NCBI RefSeq assembly: GCF_015477355.1
Contig: NZ_JADLRJ010000002.1
Coordinates: forward strand, 124,001-188,000
From: Nocardia blacklockiae
GTDB taxonomy: Bacteria; Actinomycetota; Actinomycetes; Mycobacteriales; Mycobacteriaceae
Direction of reading: 5' to 3'
DNA: 64,000 nt
Shown one piece after another: positions 56,042-64,000 of the stretch (positions within the stretch are counted from its first letter, which is position 1; each line of letters starts with the position of its first letter). The translations under genes and the position numbers were made by a program. Under the pieces are notes generated by a model. That model was not told where the DNA came from, did not search any database, and worked only from the letters and a program-made list of their open reading frames with translations.

Positions 56042-56503
56042 ATGCTCGAATCCCGGCACTCTCGCGAGCCGGCCGCGCTACCCGACTGGCACGAACTACT
56101 CGCCGCGTTCTGCGGCCATCTCGGCGACGAACCCGGCGCGCACCCGGTGGTGCGCTGGGCGCGGGCACTCGCCGAGCTACACCTGCGGCGGCACGACGAG
56201 CCCGGCCATGTGGCCGAAATCGACTGTGGCCGAGCCGAATTGATCGCCGCCATCGACAACTGGGTGAGCGCGCCGCGCACCGGCCGCGGGCTGTATCCGG
56301 AGTCGCTGGGCGGGGCCGTCGACCGCCTCGCCGCCGCGCAGGTACACGCGAACCGGCTGCTGCACTCCGCCGCCGACGTGTCCGAAGCGCGTGTGCACGC
56401 CGCCTGGTACCGGCTGGCCGCGCTCGCCGACGACTGGAACGATCTGGTCGCCGAGGTGCTCTACGGGCAGCCGCGCACGCGACCGCGGCGCCGGACGGCC
56501 TAG
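56042..56503 (+). CDS. DUF4254-like protein (153 aa)
   Basis: The mostly helical protein (ALPDWHELLAAFCGHLGDEP, ELIAAIDNWVSAPRTGRGLYPE, RVHAAWYRLAALADDWNDLVAEVLYG) matches my memory of DUF4254. ATG 56042 has GGAGG nine nt upstream. Its TAG overlaps the stop of the convergent cbs gene, both using the palindromic CTAG. Function unknown. Confidence 0.7.
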   Translation: MLESRHSREPAALPDWHELLAAFCGHLGDEPGAHPVVRWARALAELHLRRHDEPGHVAEIDCGRAELIAAIDNWVSAPRTGRGLYPESLGGAVDRLAAAQVHANRLLHSAADVSEARVHAAWYRLAALADDWNDLVAEVLYGQPRTRPRRRTA

Positions 56504-57894
56504 CGCGCGGGCAGACCCGACCGGCTCAGGAAGCCCAGCAGGTCGTGGCGGGTGATGACGCCGATCGGCTTGCCGTCCTCGACCACCATCAGCGCGTCCG
56601 TGGATTCCAGCGACTTGGTCGCGGCCGAGACCGGCTCGCCCGAGCCGATCAGCGGGAACGACTCGCTCATGTGCTTGGACACCGGATCGGTGAGGTGCGC
56701 GCGGCCCTCGAAGACCGCGGACAGCAGATCCCGCTCGGTGACGCTGCCGGCCACCTCGCCCGCCATCACGGGCGGCTCGGCGCCGACCACCGGCATCTGC
56801 GAGACGCCGTACTCGTGCAGGATCTCGATGGCGTCGCGCAGCGTCTCCGACGGGTGGGTGTGCACCAGGTCCGGCAGCGCGCCGGACTTGCCGCGCAGCA
56901 CGTCGCCCACGGTGGGCTCGGCGGTGCTGCCGTCCAGGCGCGAGCGCAGGAAGCCGTAGGAACTCATCCACTGGTCGTTGAAGATCTTCGACAGGTAGCC
57001 GCGGCCGCCGTCGGGCAGCAGCACGACCACCACCGCGTCCGGATCGCGCTCGGCCACCTGCAGCGCCGCGACCACGGCCATGCCGCACGAGCCGCCGACC
57101 AGCAGGCCCTCCTCGCGGGCCAGGCGGCGGGTCATGTCGAAGGAGTCGGCGTCGGAGACCGCGATGATCTCGTCGGGCACCGCGGGGTCGTAGGCGCTGG
57201 GCCAGAAGTCCTCGCCGACGCCCTCGACCAGGTAGGGGCGGCCGGAGCCGCCGGAGTACACCGAACCCTCGGGATCCGCGCCGACGATCTTCACCTTCCC
57301 GCCGGACACCTCCTTGAGGTAGCGACCCGCGCCGGTGATGGTCCCGCCCGTGCCGACACCGGCGACGAAATGGGTGACCGTGCCCTCGGTGTCGCGCCAG
57401 ATCTCCGGGCCGGTGGTCTCGTAGTGGCTGTCGGGGCCGCCCGGGTTGGAGTACTGGTCGGGCTTCCACGCGCCGGGAATCTCGCGCACCAGGCGGTCGG
57501 AGACGCTGTAGTAGCTGTCGGGGTGCTCCGGCGGGACGGCGGTCGGGCACACCACGACCTCGGCGCCGTAGGCGCGCAGCACGTTGCGCTTGTCCTCGCT
57601 GACCTTGTCCGGGCAGACGAACACGCAGTGGTAGCCGCGCTGCTGGGCGACCAGCGCCAGGCCGACGCCGGTGTTGCCGGAGGTCGGCTCCACGATGGTG
57701 CCGCCGGGCTGTAGCAGGCCCTGCTCCTCGGCCGCATCGATCATCTTCACGGCGATGCGGTCCTTGGAGCTGCCGCCGGGGTTCAGGTACTCGATCTTCG
57801 CCGCCACCAGGCCGGAGTTCGGGCCCACCACGGAGTTCAAACGAACGAGCGGGGTGTTGCCGATCAGATCGACGACGTGGTTCGCGATGCGCAT
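56500..57894 (-). CDS. cbs: Cystathionine beta-synthase
   Basis: The 464-residue PLP enzyme condenses serine and homocysteine. It has the catalytic lysine in NPGGSSKDRIAVKMI, the PLP-binding SGNTGVGLAL and GVGTGGTITGAGRYL, then two C-terminal CBS domains (VLRGKSGALPDLVHTHPSETLRDAIEI and SKHMSESFPLIGSGEPVSAA). M. tuberculosis cbs is Rv1077. Its stop shares CTAG with the convergent gene. Confidence 0.95.
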   Translation of the reverse strand: MRIANHVVDLIGNTPLVRLNSVVGPNSGLVAAKIEYLNPGGSSKDRIAVKMIDAAEEQGLLQPGGTIVEPTSGNTGVGLALVAQQRGYHCVFVCPDKVSEDKRNVLRAYGAEVVVCPTAVPPEHPDSYYSVSDRLVREIPGAWKPDQYSNPGGPDSHYETTGPEIWRDTEGTVTHFVAGVGTGGTITGAGRYLKEVSGGKVKIVGADPEGSVYSGGSGRPYLVEGVGEDFWPSAYDPAVPDEIIAVSDADSFDMTRRLAREEGLLVGGSCGMAVVAALQVAERDPDAVVVVLLPDGGRGYLSKIFNDQWMSSYGFLRSRLDGSTAEPTVGDVLRGKSGALPDLVHTHPSETLRDAIEILHEYGVSQMPVVGAEPPVMAGEVAGSVTERDLLSAVFEGRAHLTDPVSKHMSESFPLIGSGEPVSAATKSLESTDALMVVEDGKPIGVITRHDLLGFLSRSGLPAR

Positions 57895-57981
57895 GCCCCC
57901 ATCGTTGCAGAACTGGATCGGCGAGTTCCGGCCTGCCCCGCGACGAGAGGGCCGTTTACCAATATCATCGGCCGCGTGAGG

Positions 57982-58464
57982 ATGCCGAAGACCGCCCGCA
58001 GTGCTGCCGTCGTGCTCGGTTCCCTCGGGGCCGCGACGGCGATCGCGTCGTCCGCCTCGGCGAGCGCGCAGACCGTGGAATTCCCTCAGACGCCGAGCGT
58101 GTTCTACGGCGGCTTCTGCTGGGGCAACATCCGGACCTGGGTCGACACCAGCCCCGACTATCCGGGCCGCGCCGTGGTCAACGTCCAGGCGCTACCGGTG
58201 GCGGGCTTCGGCCCGGGCCAGTACCCGCTGGCGCCGCTGTGCAATGTCGACACCACCGTCGCCTGGCGCAACACCACCACCGGCGCGGCCGGCGAGTACC
58301 GGCTCAACGTGGTGTCCGGCATCTACGGCAGCATCCTCTACGCCCAGTTCCAGGACACCGGCGCGGGCCACATCGAGGTCACGACCACCACGTCGAACTT
58401 CAACATCCCCTCGCACGGCGCGTTCGACGTCGCGGGCCCGCCGCCTCCCCCGCCGGGCGAGTAA
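57982..58464 (+). CDS. Secreted protein of unknown function (160 aa)
   Basis: A signal peptide (cleavage near ASASA, residue 28) precedes a beta-rich mature part (SVFYGGFCWGNIRTWVDT, AVVNVQALPVAGFGPGQY, NTTTGAAGEYRLNVVSG) with two cysteines and a polyproline end. This looks like the small MPT63/immunoglobulin-like secreted proteins of mycolata, but I do not assign a family. GTG 57976 is an alternative start. It is divergent from cbs. Confidence 0.75.
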   Translation: MPKTARSAAVVLGSLGAATAIASSASASAQTVEFPQTPSVFYGGFCWGNIRTWVDTSPDYPGRAVVNVQALPVAGFGPGQYPLAPLCNVDTTVAWRNTTTGAAGEYRLNVVSGIYGSILYAQFQDTGAGHIEVTTTTSNFNIPSHGAFDVAGPPPPPPGE

Positions 58465-58628
58465 GTCCCACCGCCACTTTCGCGTCCGCCGCCACGCGCT
58501 CACATCGCCGCACCCACATACCGGTGGGTGCTCTCGTCGCGCGCGGGCACGTGCTCACATTCGTGCGATCCGGCACGATATACGCAGGCGTACACATCGG
58601 ATCGTGTGGTGGAGGGTGGTGTGGTTTC

Positions 58629-59498
58629 GTGGCGAGAACGTGGCGCACCTTCGCGGTGACCGGCGCTGCCACGGTGGCGGCCGGGTCGGGCGCGGGAACC
58701 GCGTGGTGGGCGGCGTACCGGTTGCTGATGCAGCAGGCGCAGGCGGCGCGCACGGTGATCGGCCGCGACACCTCCAAACCGCCCGAGGCCGACGGGGTGT
58801 ACACGGCCGGTCGCGCGGCGCCCGAGCCGTGGCGCACCGGCGTCCCCTTCGATCTGCACCTGATGGTCTTCGGTGACTCCACGGCGGCCGGGGTGGGCTG
58901 CGCCGACGCGGAGGAGGTGCCCGGCGTGCGGATCGCACGCGGGCTGGCCGAGGCGACCGGGCGGCGAATCCGGTTGAGCACCAAGGCGATTTCGGGCGCC
59001 ACCTCGAAAGGCCTTGCGGGACAGGTGGACGCGATGTTCGTCGCGGGCCCGCCGCCGGACGCCGCGGTGATCCTGATCGGCGCCAACGACGTCACCAAGA
59101 AGCACTCGGTACTGCGGTCGGCGCAGCGGCTGCGCTCCGCGGTGGCGCGGTTGCGTGCGGCCGGCAGCGTGGTCGTCGTGGGCACCTGCCCGGATCTCGG
59201 TGCGGTGGTGGCGATTCCGCAGCCGCTGCGCACGGTGGTGCGGAGCTGGAGCGCGCGGCTGGCGCGAGCGCAGAGCGCGGCGACGCGGGCGGGCGGCGGC
59301 TGCCCGGTGCCGATGGGCGATCTGCTCGGCCGCGATTTCCGCACCACACCGGAGGTGCTGTTCTCCGCCGACGGCTTCCACCCGTCGGCCGCCGGGTACG
59401 AACTGGCCGCCGCCCACCTGCTGCCCGCGCTGCTGCGAGAGCTCGATCGGCGGGATACGGGCATACCGGGTGTTCCTAGCCCGATCGGTGCGACGTAG
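58629..59498 (+). CDS. SGNH/GDSL esterase, exported (Rv1075c-like)
   Basis: The 289-residue hydrolase has an N-terminal membrane anchor or signal (TFAVTGAATVAAGSGAGTAW), then SGNH blocks: VFGDSTAAGVG (nucleophile Ser), ISGATSKGLAGQ (Gly), ILIGANDVTKK (Asn) and FSADGFHPSAAGYELAA (Asp/His). M. tuberculosis Rv1075c is a GDSL esterase with preference for short acyl esters. GTG 58629 fits the signal. Confidence 0.88.
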   Translation: MARTWRTFAVTGAATVAAGSGAGTAWWAAYRLLMQQAQAARTVIGRDTSKPPEADGVYTAGRAAPEPWRTGVPFDLHLMVFGDSTAAGVGCADAEEVPGVRIARGLAEATGRRIRLSTKAISGATSKGLAGQVDAMFVAGPPPDAAVILIGANDVTKKHSVLRSAQRLRSAVARLRAAGSVVVVGTCPDLGAVVAIPQPLRTVVRSWSARLARAQSAATRAGGGCPVPMGDLLGRDFRTTPEVLFSADGFHPSAAGYELAAAHLLPALLRELDRRDTGIPGVPSPIGAT

Positions 59499-59570
59499 AT
59501 TCGGAAGAGAATTCCGTACCTGTGTACCGAACAGCCGCTTGGTTGTTCGTCACCCGACGAAGGAGTCCTC

Positions 59571-60791
59571 ATGCCAGAGGCCGTCATCGTTTCCGCTGCC
59601 CGCTCGCCCATCGGCCGCGCGGGCAAGGGCTCGCTCGTAGGCATGCGCCCGGACGACCTCGCCGCGCAGCTGGTGCGCGCAGCGCTCGACAAGGTGCCGG
59701 AGCTGGATCCCGCCGACATCGACGACCTGATGCTCGGCTGCGGGCAGCCCGGCGGCGAGGCCGGCTTCAACATGGCCAAGGTGGTCGCCACGCACCTGGG
59801 GTACGACTTCCTGCCCGGTGTCACGCTCAACCGCTACTGCTCGTCGTCGCTGCAGACCAGCCGCATGGCCTTCCACGCCATCAAAGCCGGTGAGGGCGAT
59901 GTCTTCATCTCCGCCGGAGTGGAGACCGTGTCGCGGTTCCCGAAGGGCACCTCGGACGGCTGGCCCGACACCCACAACGCGGTCTTCGCCGACGCCGAGG
60001 CGCGCACGGCCAAGCGCGCGGAAGGCGGCTCGGGCGGCTGGACCGACCCGCGCGAGAGCGGCGAGCTGCCCGACATCTACATCGCGATGGGCCAGACCGC
60101 CGAGAACGTCGCGCAGTTCACCGGCATCTCCCGCGAGGACCAGGACCACTGGGGCGTGCGCTCGCAGAACCGCGCCGAGGAGGCCATCAAGTCGGGCTTC
60201 TTCGAGCGGGAGATCAGCCCCGTGACGCTGCCCGACGGCACTGTCGTGACGACCGACGACGGCCCGCGGCCGGGCACCACCTACGAGAAGGTGTCGCAGC
60301 TCAAGCCGGTGTTCCGCCCGGACGGCACGATCACCGCAGGCAACGCCTGTCCGCTCAACGACGGTGCGGCGGCGCTGGTGATCATGAGTGACACCAAGGC
60401 CAAGGCACTGGGGCTGACCCCGCTGGCGCGGATCGTCTCCACCGGTGTCTCGGGCCTGTCGCCGGAGATCATGGGCCTGGGCCCGATCGAGGCCTCGCGG
60501 CGGGCGCTGAAGCTGGCCGGCAAGACCATCGACGACATCGACCTCTACGAGATCAACGAGGCCTTCGCGGTGCAGGTGCTCGGTTCGGCGCGCGAGCTGG
60601 ACATGGACCTGGACAAGCTGAATGTCTCCGGCGGCGCGATCGCCCTCGGCCACCCCTTCGGCATGACCGGCGCCCGCATCACCGCCACGCTCATCAACAA
60701 CCTCCGGACCCACGACAAGCAGTTCGGCCTGGAGACCATGTGCGTCGGCGGCGGCCAGGGCATGGCGATGGTCATCGAGCGTTTGAGCTGA
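59571..60791 (+). CDS. fadA: Acetyl-CoA C-acetyltransferase (thiolase, FadA-type)
   Basis: The 406-residue thiolase has the nucleophile Cys in [20 protein letters not shown], the His in [10 protein letters not shown] and [17 protein letters not shown], and the second Cys in [12 protein letters not shown]. It performs the last step of beta-oxidation or the reverse condensation. The M. tuberculosis counterpart is Rv1074c (fadA3). GAAGGAG lies 5-12 nt before ATG. Confidence 0.93.
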   Translation: MPEAVIVSAARSPIGRAGKGSLVGMRPDDLAAQLVRAALDKVPELDPADIDDLMLGCGQPGGEAGFNMAKVVATHLGYDFLPGVTLNRYCSSSLQTSRMAFHAIKAGEGDVFISAGVETVSRFPKGTSDGWPDTHNAVFADAEARTAKRAEGGSGGWTDPRESGELPDIYIAMGQTAENVAQFTGISREDQDHWGVRSQNRAEEAIKSGFFEREISPVTLPDGTVVTTDDGPRPGTTYEKVSQLKPVFRPDGTITAGNACPLNDGAAALVIMSDTKAKALGLTPLARIVSTGVSGLSPEIMGLGPIEASRRALKLAGKTIDDIDLYEINEAFAVQVLGSARELDMDLDKLNVSGGAIALGHPFGMTGARITATLINNLRTHDKQFGLETMCVGGGQGMAMVIERLS

Positions 60792-60861
60792 CGCTCAACC
60801 GCCCTGCGGTGGAAGGGATTCCGGGGGCCTTGCCCCCGGACCCCCGATAGGGTTGGCTCTT

Positions 60862-61647
60862 TCACTGCCGGACGGCGGCGAGGAAGTCGCGGGCCACGGG
60901 GCTTGCGGTGGAACGGAATTCCTCGAAGTAGGCGTGGCGGGCGCCGGGGATCAGGTGCAGGTGTGCGCCCGGGACGCGGTCGGCGAGCAAGGGGGCGTTG
61001 GCGGCGGGGTTGAAGCGATCGTCGGTGCCGTGCAGGACCAGCGTCGGAGAAGTGATGTCCAGCAACACATCCCAGGCGTCGTGGCGGTGACTGGCGACGA
61101 GGTGGCGGCGGCGGGCGTAGGACGGCATGTCCGGATCACCGACGGTCTGGTGCGGGCCTGGGTGGGTGGCGAGCCAGTCCGGGGTGTACATGAGGTCCAG
61201 CAAGGTCTGATGTGCCGTAGCCGGATTCGCGAGCAGGGCGCGGATGTCGCCGCCGCGGTCCACGCCGTGCTTCCCGCCGGGTGACGTGCACCCGAGCACC
61301 AGCGCACGCACCCGCTCCGGATACTTCGCCGCGATCCACTGCGCCACCCGGCCGCCCATCGAGGTGCCGTACACGTCGGCGCGGTCGATCGCCAGCGCGT
61401 CGAGGACGGCGATCGCGTCGTCGGCGAAACCCGGTGTGCTGTAGACGATGTCGGGCTTGTCGCTGGCACCCGTACCCCGGTAGTCGAAGGTGACGGTGCG
61501 ATGCGACCCGTGGAAGTCCGCGCGGATGCCGTCCCACCAGTGATGGTTGTTGGACTGCCCGGCGAGCAGCAGCAGCGGGAAGCCCTCCCCCTCGACCTGA
61601 TAGGCGAGGCGCACCCCGTCCGCGGCTACGGCATACGACACCGGCAT
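60862..61647 (-). CDS. Alpha/beta-hydrolase fold protein
   Basis: The 261-residue protein has the oxyanion region [24 protein letters not shown], the nucleophile elbow [12 protein letters not shown], the acid Asp in [10 protein letters not shown] and the terminal His in [12 protein letters not shown]. All triad residues are present. ATG 61647 with GAGGAAGGGA upstream was chosen over the longer form. Substrate unknown. Confidence 0.87.
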   Translation of the reverse strand: MPVSYAVAADGVRLAYQVEGEGFPLLLLAGQSNNHHWWDGIRADFHGSHRTVTFDYRGTGASDKPDIVYSTPGFADDAIAVLDALAIDRADVYGTSMGGRVAQWIAAKYPERVRALVLGCTSPGGKHGVDRGGDIRALLANPATAHQTLLDLMYTPDWLATHPGPHQTVGDPDMPSYARRRHLVASHRHDAWDVLLDITSPTLVLHGTDDRFNPAANAPLLADRVPGAHLHLIPGARHAYFEEFRSTASPVARDFLAAVRQ

Positions 61648-61666
61648 TCCCTTCCTCGCACGAAAA

Positions 61667-61698
61667 CGGGTGGTCACCGAGGACTCGGTGACCACCCG
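61667..61698 (-). terminator. 15-bp perfect terminator behind the Bax-inhibitor-like gene
   Basis: CGGGTGGTCACCGAG (61667-61681) pairs exactly with 61684-61698 with only 2 nt at the loop, 18 nt behind the upstream stop. Confidence 0.8.
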
Positions 61699-61716
61699 TA
61701 TGTGGTTCGTGAACTA

Positions 61717-62571
61717 CTAGTCGTTCTGCAGGTAGCTCAGCAGACGCAGGATCTCCAGGTACAGCCAGACCAAGGTGACGGTCAGGCCCAGGGCCACGCC
61801 CCACGCCGCCTTCTCCGGCGCCTGCGCGCGGATCAACTGGTCGGCGGCGTCGAAGTCCAGCAGGAAGCTGAACGCCGCGATCGCGATGACGACCAGGCTG
61901 AACACGATCGACAGGGCGCCGCCGTCCCGCAGGCCGAAGCCGCCGGGGGTGAAGAACGCGGCGACCATGTTGCCCAGCATCAGGACCACCACGCCGATCA
62001 TGGCGCCGACGATCATGCGGGTGAACCGCGGCGTGACGCGGATGGCGCCGGTCTTGTAGACCACCAGCATGCCGAAGAACACGCCGAACGTGCCGAGCAC
62101 CGCCTGCGCGATCAGCCCGGATCCGCCGACGCCGCCGAAGGCGACGTTGGTGAACATGAACGACAGCGCGCCCAGGAACAGGCCCTCGGCGGCCGCGTAG
62201 CTCAGCACGATGGCCGGGTTGTCCTGCTTGCGGCCGAACGTCGCGACCAGCACCAGCACCAGGCCGACCAGTCCGCCGACGATGACGAACAGCGGCGCCA
62301 GCGCGTGGTTGGCGGCGGTGAGCCCGTAGGACAGGATCGCCGCGACGGTCACCACGCCCAGCGTGATGCCGGTCTTGGTGACGACGTCGTCGATCGTCAT
62401 CGGCCGGGTGGCCTGCGCGGGCTGCTGATACGGCTGCTCGTAACCCTGCGGCGGGTACTGCTGCCCGTACTGAGCGAACTGTCCGGCGCCGGCCGCTGCC
62501 GAACCGAACCCCGCATAACCCCCTTGCTGCTGCGGCAAATTCTTGAAGATCGGGTTGCTTGAGGTGCGCAC
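61717..62571 (-). CDS. Bax inhibitor-1/YccA-family membrane protein
   Basis: The 284-residue protein has a Gln/Tyr/Pro-rich cytoplasmic N-terminus (YGQQYPPQGYEQPYQQPAQ) and seven membrane helices typical of the YccA/BI-1 group (TGITLGVVTVAAILSYGL, LSYAAAEGLFLGALSFMF, DFDAADQLIRAQAPEKAAW). Family members modulate membrane protein turnover or calcium leak. GTG 62571 has GGGA upstream. Confidence 0.9.
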   Translation of the reverse strand: MRTSSNPIFKNLPQQQGGYAGFGSAAAGAGQFAQYGQQYPPQGYEQPYQQPAQATRPMTIDDVVTKTGITLGVVTVAAILSYGLTAANHALAPLFVIVGGLVGLVLVLVATFGRKQDNPAIVLSYAAAEGLFLGALSFMFTNVAFGGVGGSGLIAQAVLGTFGVFFGMLVVYKTGAIRVTPRFTRMIVGAMIGVVVLMLGNMVAAFFTPGGFGLRDGGALSIVFSLVVIAIAAFSFLLDFDAADQLIRAQAPEKAAWGVALGLTVTLVWLYLEILRLLSYLQND

Positions 62572-62702
62572 CGTTCCCGTGCCTTTCCGAAGGTCGCGGT
62601 CCACGACTCTCGTGGCCGTTCTGAGTATCCAACGTGCCGCGGTCGGCGCAAGTTCCCGAACCGGGCAAAAAATCGGACAAAGCGGACTCTACTGCCGGGA
62701 AT

Positions 62703-63854
62703 CTACTCCTGCCGGACGTCGCGCAGACCGCGCACCGACCGCGTCACCGTGAATTTGCGATTGCGGCCCACCACATCGGTCTTCCCGACCAAGCGCTCCA
62801 TCACCCCACGATAGTTCAGATGGGAGTTGTAGACGGTCCACAGTTCGCCGCCGGGCCGCAGCACCCGGCCGGTCTCGGAGAACATCTTGATCGCCGAACC
62901 GGTGTGCACGGCCGCGCCGACGTGGAAAGGGGGGTTGCACAGGACGAGGTCGGCGCTGTTGCCCGCGACGCCGGTCATGGCGTCGTCGCGCAGCACCCGC
63001 ACCCGGTCGGCGACGCCGTTGGCGACGGCGGTGGCGCGGGCGGAGGCGACCGCGGCCGCGGACTGGTCGGTGCCCACCACGCTGACCTGCGGGCGCGCCT
63101 TGGCCAGGGCGACGGCCAGAATGCCCGTGCCGCAACCGAGATCGATGGCGTCGCGGGCGTCGGGCTTCATCCGGCGCACGTGGTCGAGCAGGAAGCGGGT
63201 GCCGATGTCCAGCCGCGGACCGGAGAACGCCGCACCGTGCGCGACCACCTCCAGGCCCACCTCGTCGAGCTGCTTGCGCACCGGAAAGGGCGGGCTGCCA
63301 AGGGGTTTCGGGTCGCGCGCCAGCAGCATGCGCGACTTCTGGCGGCCGCGGCTGGCGCGGACGTAGCCGAAGGACTCGGCGAGCACGTCGTTCATCGCGG
63401 GAGTCAGGTACTTGTCCCGCGCGCCCGCGAACACCTGGACCTTCGGGTCGGCGTAGCGGGCGATCGCGTCGGCGATCTCGGCGAGACCCGACAGCGCGCG
63501 CGGTAACCGCAGCAGCACTACCCGGGCGTCCGCGAGCAGCCGGCGGCCCAGTTCGTGGGTGGTGTACCGGTCGGCGAGGCCGAGCGCGCGCGCGTTGTTG
63601 GCCAGCGCGAGTTCGCCGGTGAGCAGATCCTGGTGCACCCGAACCCCGCTGAGCCCGTGCGCGGTGACGGCGCCGAGGGTGAGCGCGCCGTAGCCGTCGT
63701 CTATCACCACGACCCGCTCGCCGCCCGCCTCGGCGAGCGCGTCCGCGGCCACGTCGAGGATCAGGCGATCCGCGGCGTCGACCGCGTAGAGATTCACTGC
63801 CTCCACATCCGGATAGCGCCGCAACCGGCCCAGTACGTCGTCGACCTCCTGCAC
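62703..63854 (-). CDS. Class I SAM methyltransferase, RlmG/RsmC-like
   Basis: The 383-residue protein has two methyltransferase-like halves. The C-terminal half carries the SAM site AIDLGCGTGILAVALAKA and the N-methyltransferase motif LVLCNPPFHVGAAVHTG, as in 23S/16S rRNA guanine-N2 methyltransferases; the N-terminal half (ERVVVIDDGYGALTLGAV) lacks catalytic motifs. Likely an rRNA-modifying enzyme. Confidence 0.87.
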   Translation of the reverse strand: MQEVDDVLGRLRRYPDVEAVNLYAVDAADRLILDVAADALAEAGGERVVVIDDGYGALTLGAVTAHGLSGVRVHQDLLTGELALANNARALGLADRYTTHELGRRLLADARVVLLRLPRALSGLAEIADAIARYADPKVQVFAGARDKYLTPAMNDVLAESFGYVRASRGRQKSRMLLARDPKPLGSPPFPVRKQLDEVGLEVVAHGAAFSGPRLDIGTRFLLDHVRRMKPDARDAIDLGCGTGILAVALAKARPQVSVVGTDQSAAAVASARATAVANGVADRVRVLRDDAMTGVAGNSADLVLCNPPFHVGAAVHTGSAIKMFSETGRVLRPGGELWTVYNSHLNYRGVMERLVGKTDVVGRNRKFTVTRSVRGLRDVRQE

Positions 63855-63926
63855 TCCTACAGTGTGCTAGATCGTTGCCGTGTCGTCGCGCCGACCCCGG
63901 TGGTATCACCGCATACCATCGGCCTC

Positions 63927-64000
63927 ATGCGTAACAGGCTGGCGTTCACGGTGGTAGCGGGGCTCGCACTGCTGGCGGGTTGCTCGGACGGCGCATCGGA
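63927..64000 (+). CDS. Lipoprotein N-terminus, cut by window end
   Basis: ATG 63927 opens MRNRLAFTVVAGLALLAGCS, a compact lipoprotein signal with lipobox LLAGC. Only 24 codons are seen, so nothing can be said about function. Confidence 0.7.
   Translation, partial: MRNRLAFTVVAGLALLAGCSDGAS

Noticed and set aside
47483-61698. Long hairpins (47.5, 50.7, 53.6, 61.7 kb) as mobile-element ends or REP repeats
   Set aside because: Stem sequences differ from each other and each lies just behind a stop codon, so ordinary terminators explain them.

Overview
The window is high-GC actinobacterial DNA that fits a mycolic-acid-containing genus, most likely Nocardia or a close relative. From about 22.8 kb to the right end, the gene content follows the Mycobacterium tuberculosis Rv1074c-Rv1098c neighbourhood: fumC, desA2, phoH2, glyA, coaA, the short-chain Z-prenyl synthase, hemolysin III, the YyaL-type thioredoxin-domain protein, mca, a DUF4307-like protein, greA, metB, cbs, a GDSL esterase and fadA. 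Mycothiol amidase, LGFP-repeat proteins and cutinase-like esterases support that assignment. This is from memory of gene order; no search was run.

Positions 1 to about 22,750 look like one end of a large integrated, probably conjugative element. A tyrosine integrase (21391-22749) and a small excisionase-like HTH protein (21185-21376) sit at its right border, directly against fumC. The other border lies left of the window. In M. tuberculosis glpX lies just upstream of fum, so the element has probably separated fumC from its usual upstream partner. fumC here begins with TTG behind an SD lying 9 nt past the integrase stop.

Element layout: a long minus-strand operon runs from a secreted cutinase/LysB-like esterase (15394) leftwards through a chain of genes joined by 4-nt GTGA/ATGA stop/start overlaps. 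It includes two tiny membrane proteins, a GAF/PAS-like protein, an acyl-CoA oxidase-like plus Baeyer-Villiger-type monooxygenase pair, a proline-rich glycine-zipper secreted protein, a membrane-anchored protein, a second cutinase-like esterase, an M23/carboxypeptidase-like/SLT peptidoglycan hydrolase, an XF1762-like protein and a lipoprotein cut by the window edge. The second cutinase gene carries an in-frame TAG at 3441-3443, after which the same frame stays open for another 262 codons. Between operon and integrase lies a control block: a leaderless XRE regulator, an EspR-like regulator, a convergent ImmA-type metalloprotease with an MAB_1171c-type membrane protein, and an SDR oxidoreductase. 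No relaxase, FtsK/TraB or VirB4 gene is visible; these would have to lie to the left. My main inference is that the operon encodes an envelope-breaching set: esterases for the mycolate layer and hydrolases for peptidoglycan.

The chromosomal part is ordinary metabolism and envelope biology with accessory inserts: a monooxygenase/TetR pair with palindromic operators (24.2-26.3 kb), a TetR/metallo-beta-lactamase-fold pair sharing a perfect 18+18 bp dyad (32.7 kb), and an AT-richer XRE/DUF6879 cassette with two unlisted tiny genes on the opposite strand (33.5-35.8 kb). Several perfect long hairpins act as probable bidirectional terminators between convergent genes. No rRNA, tRNA or CRISPR array was seen.
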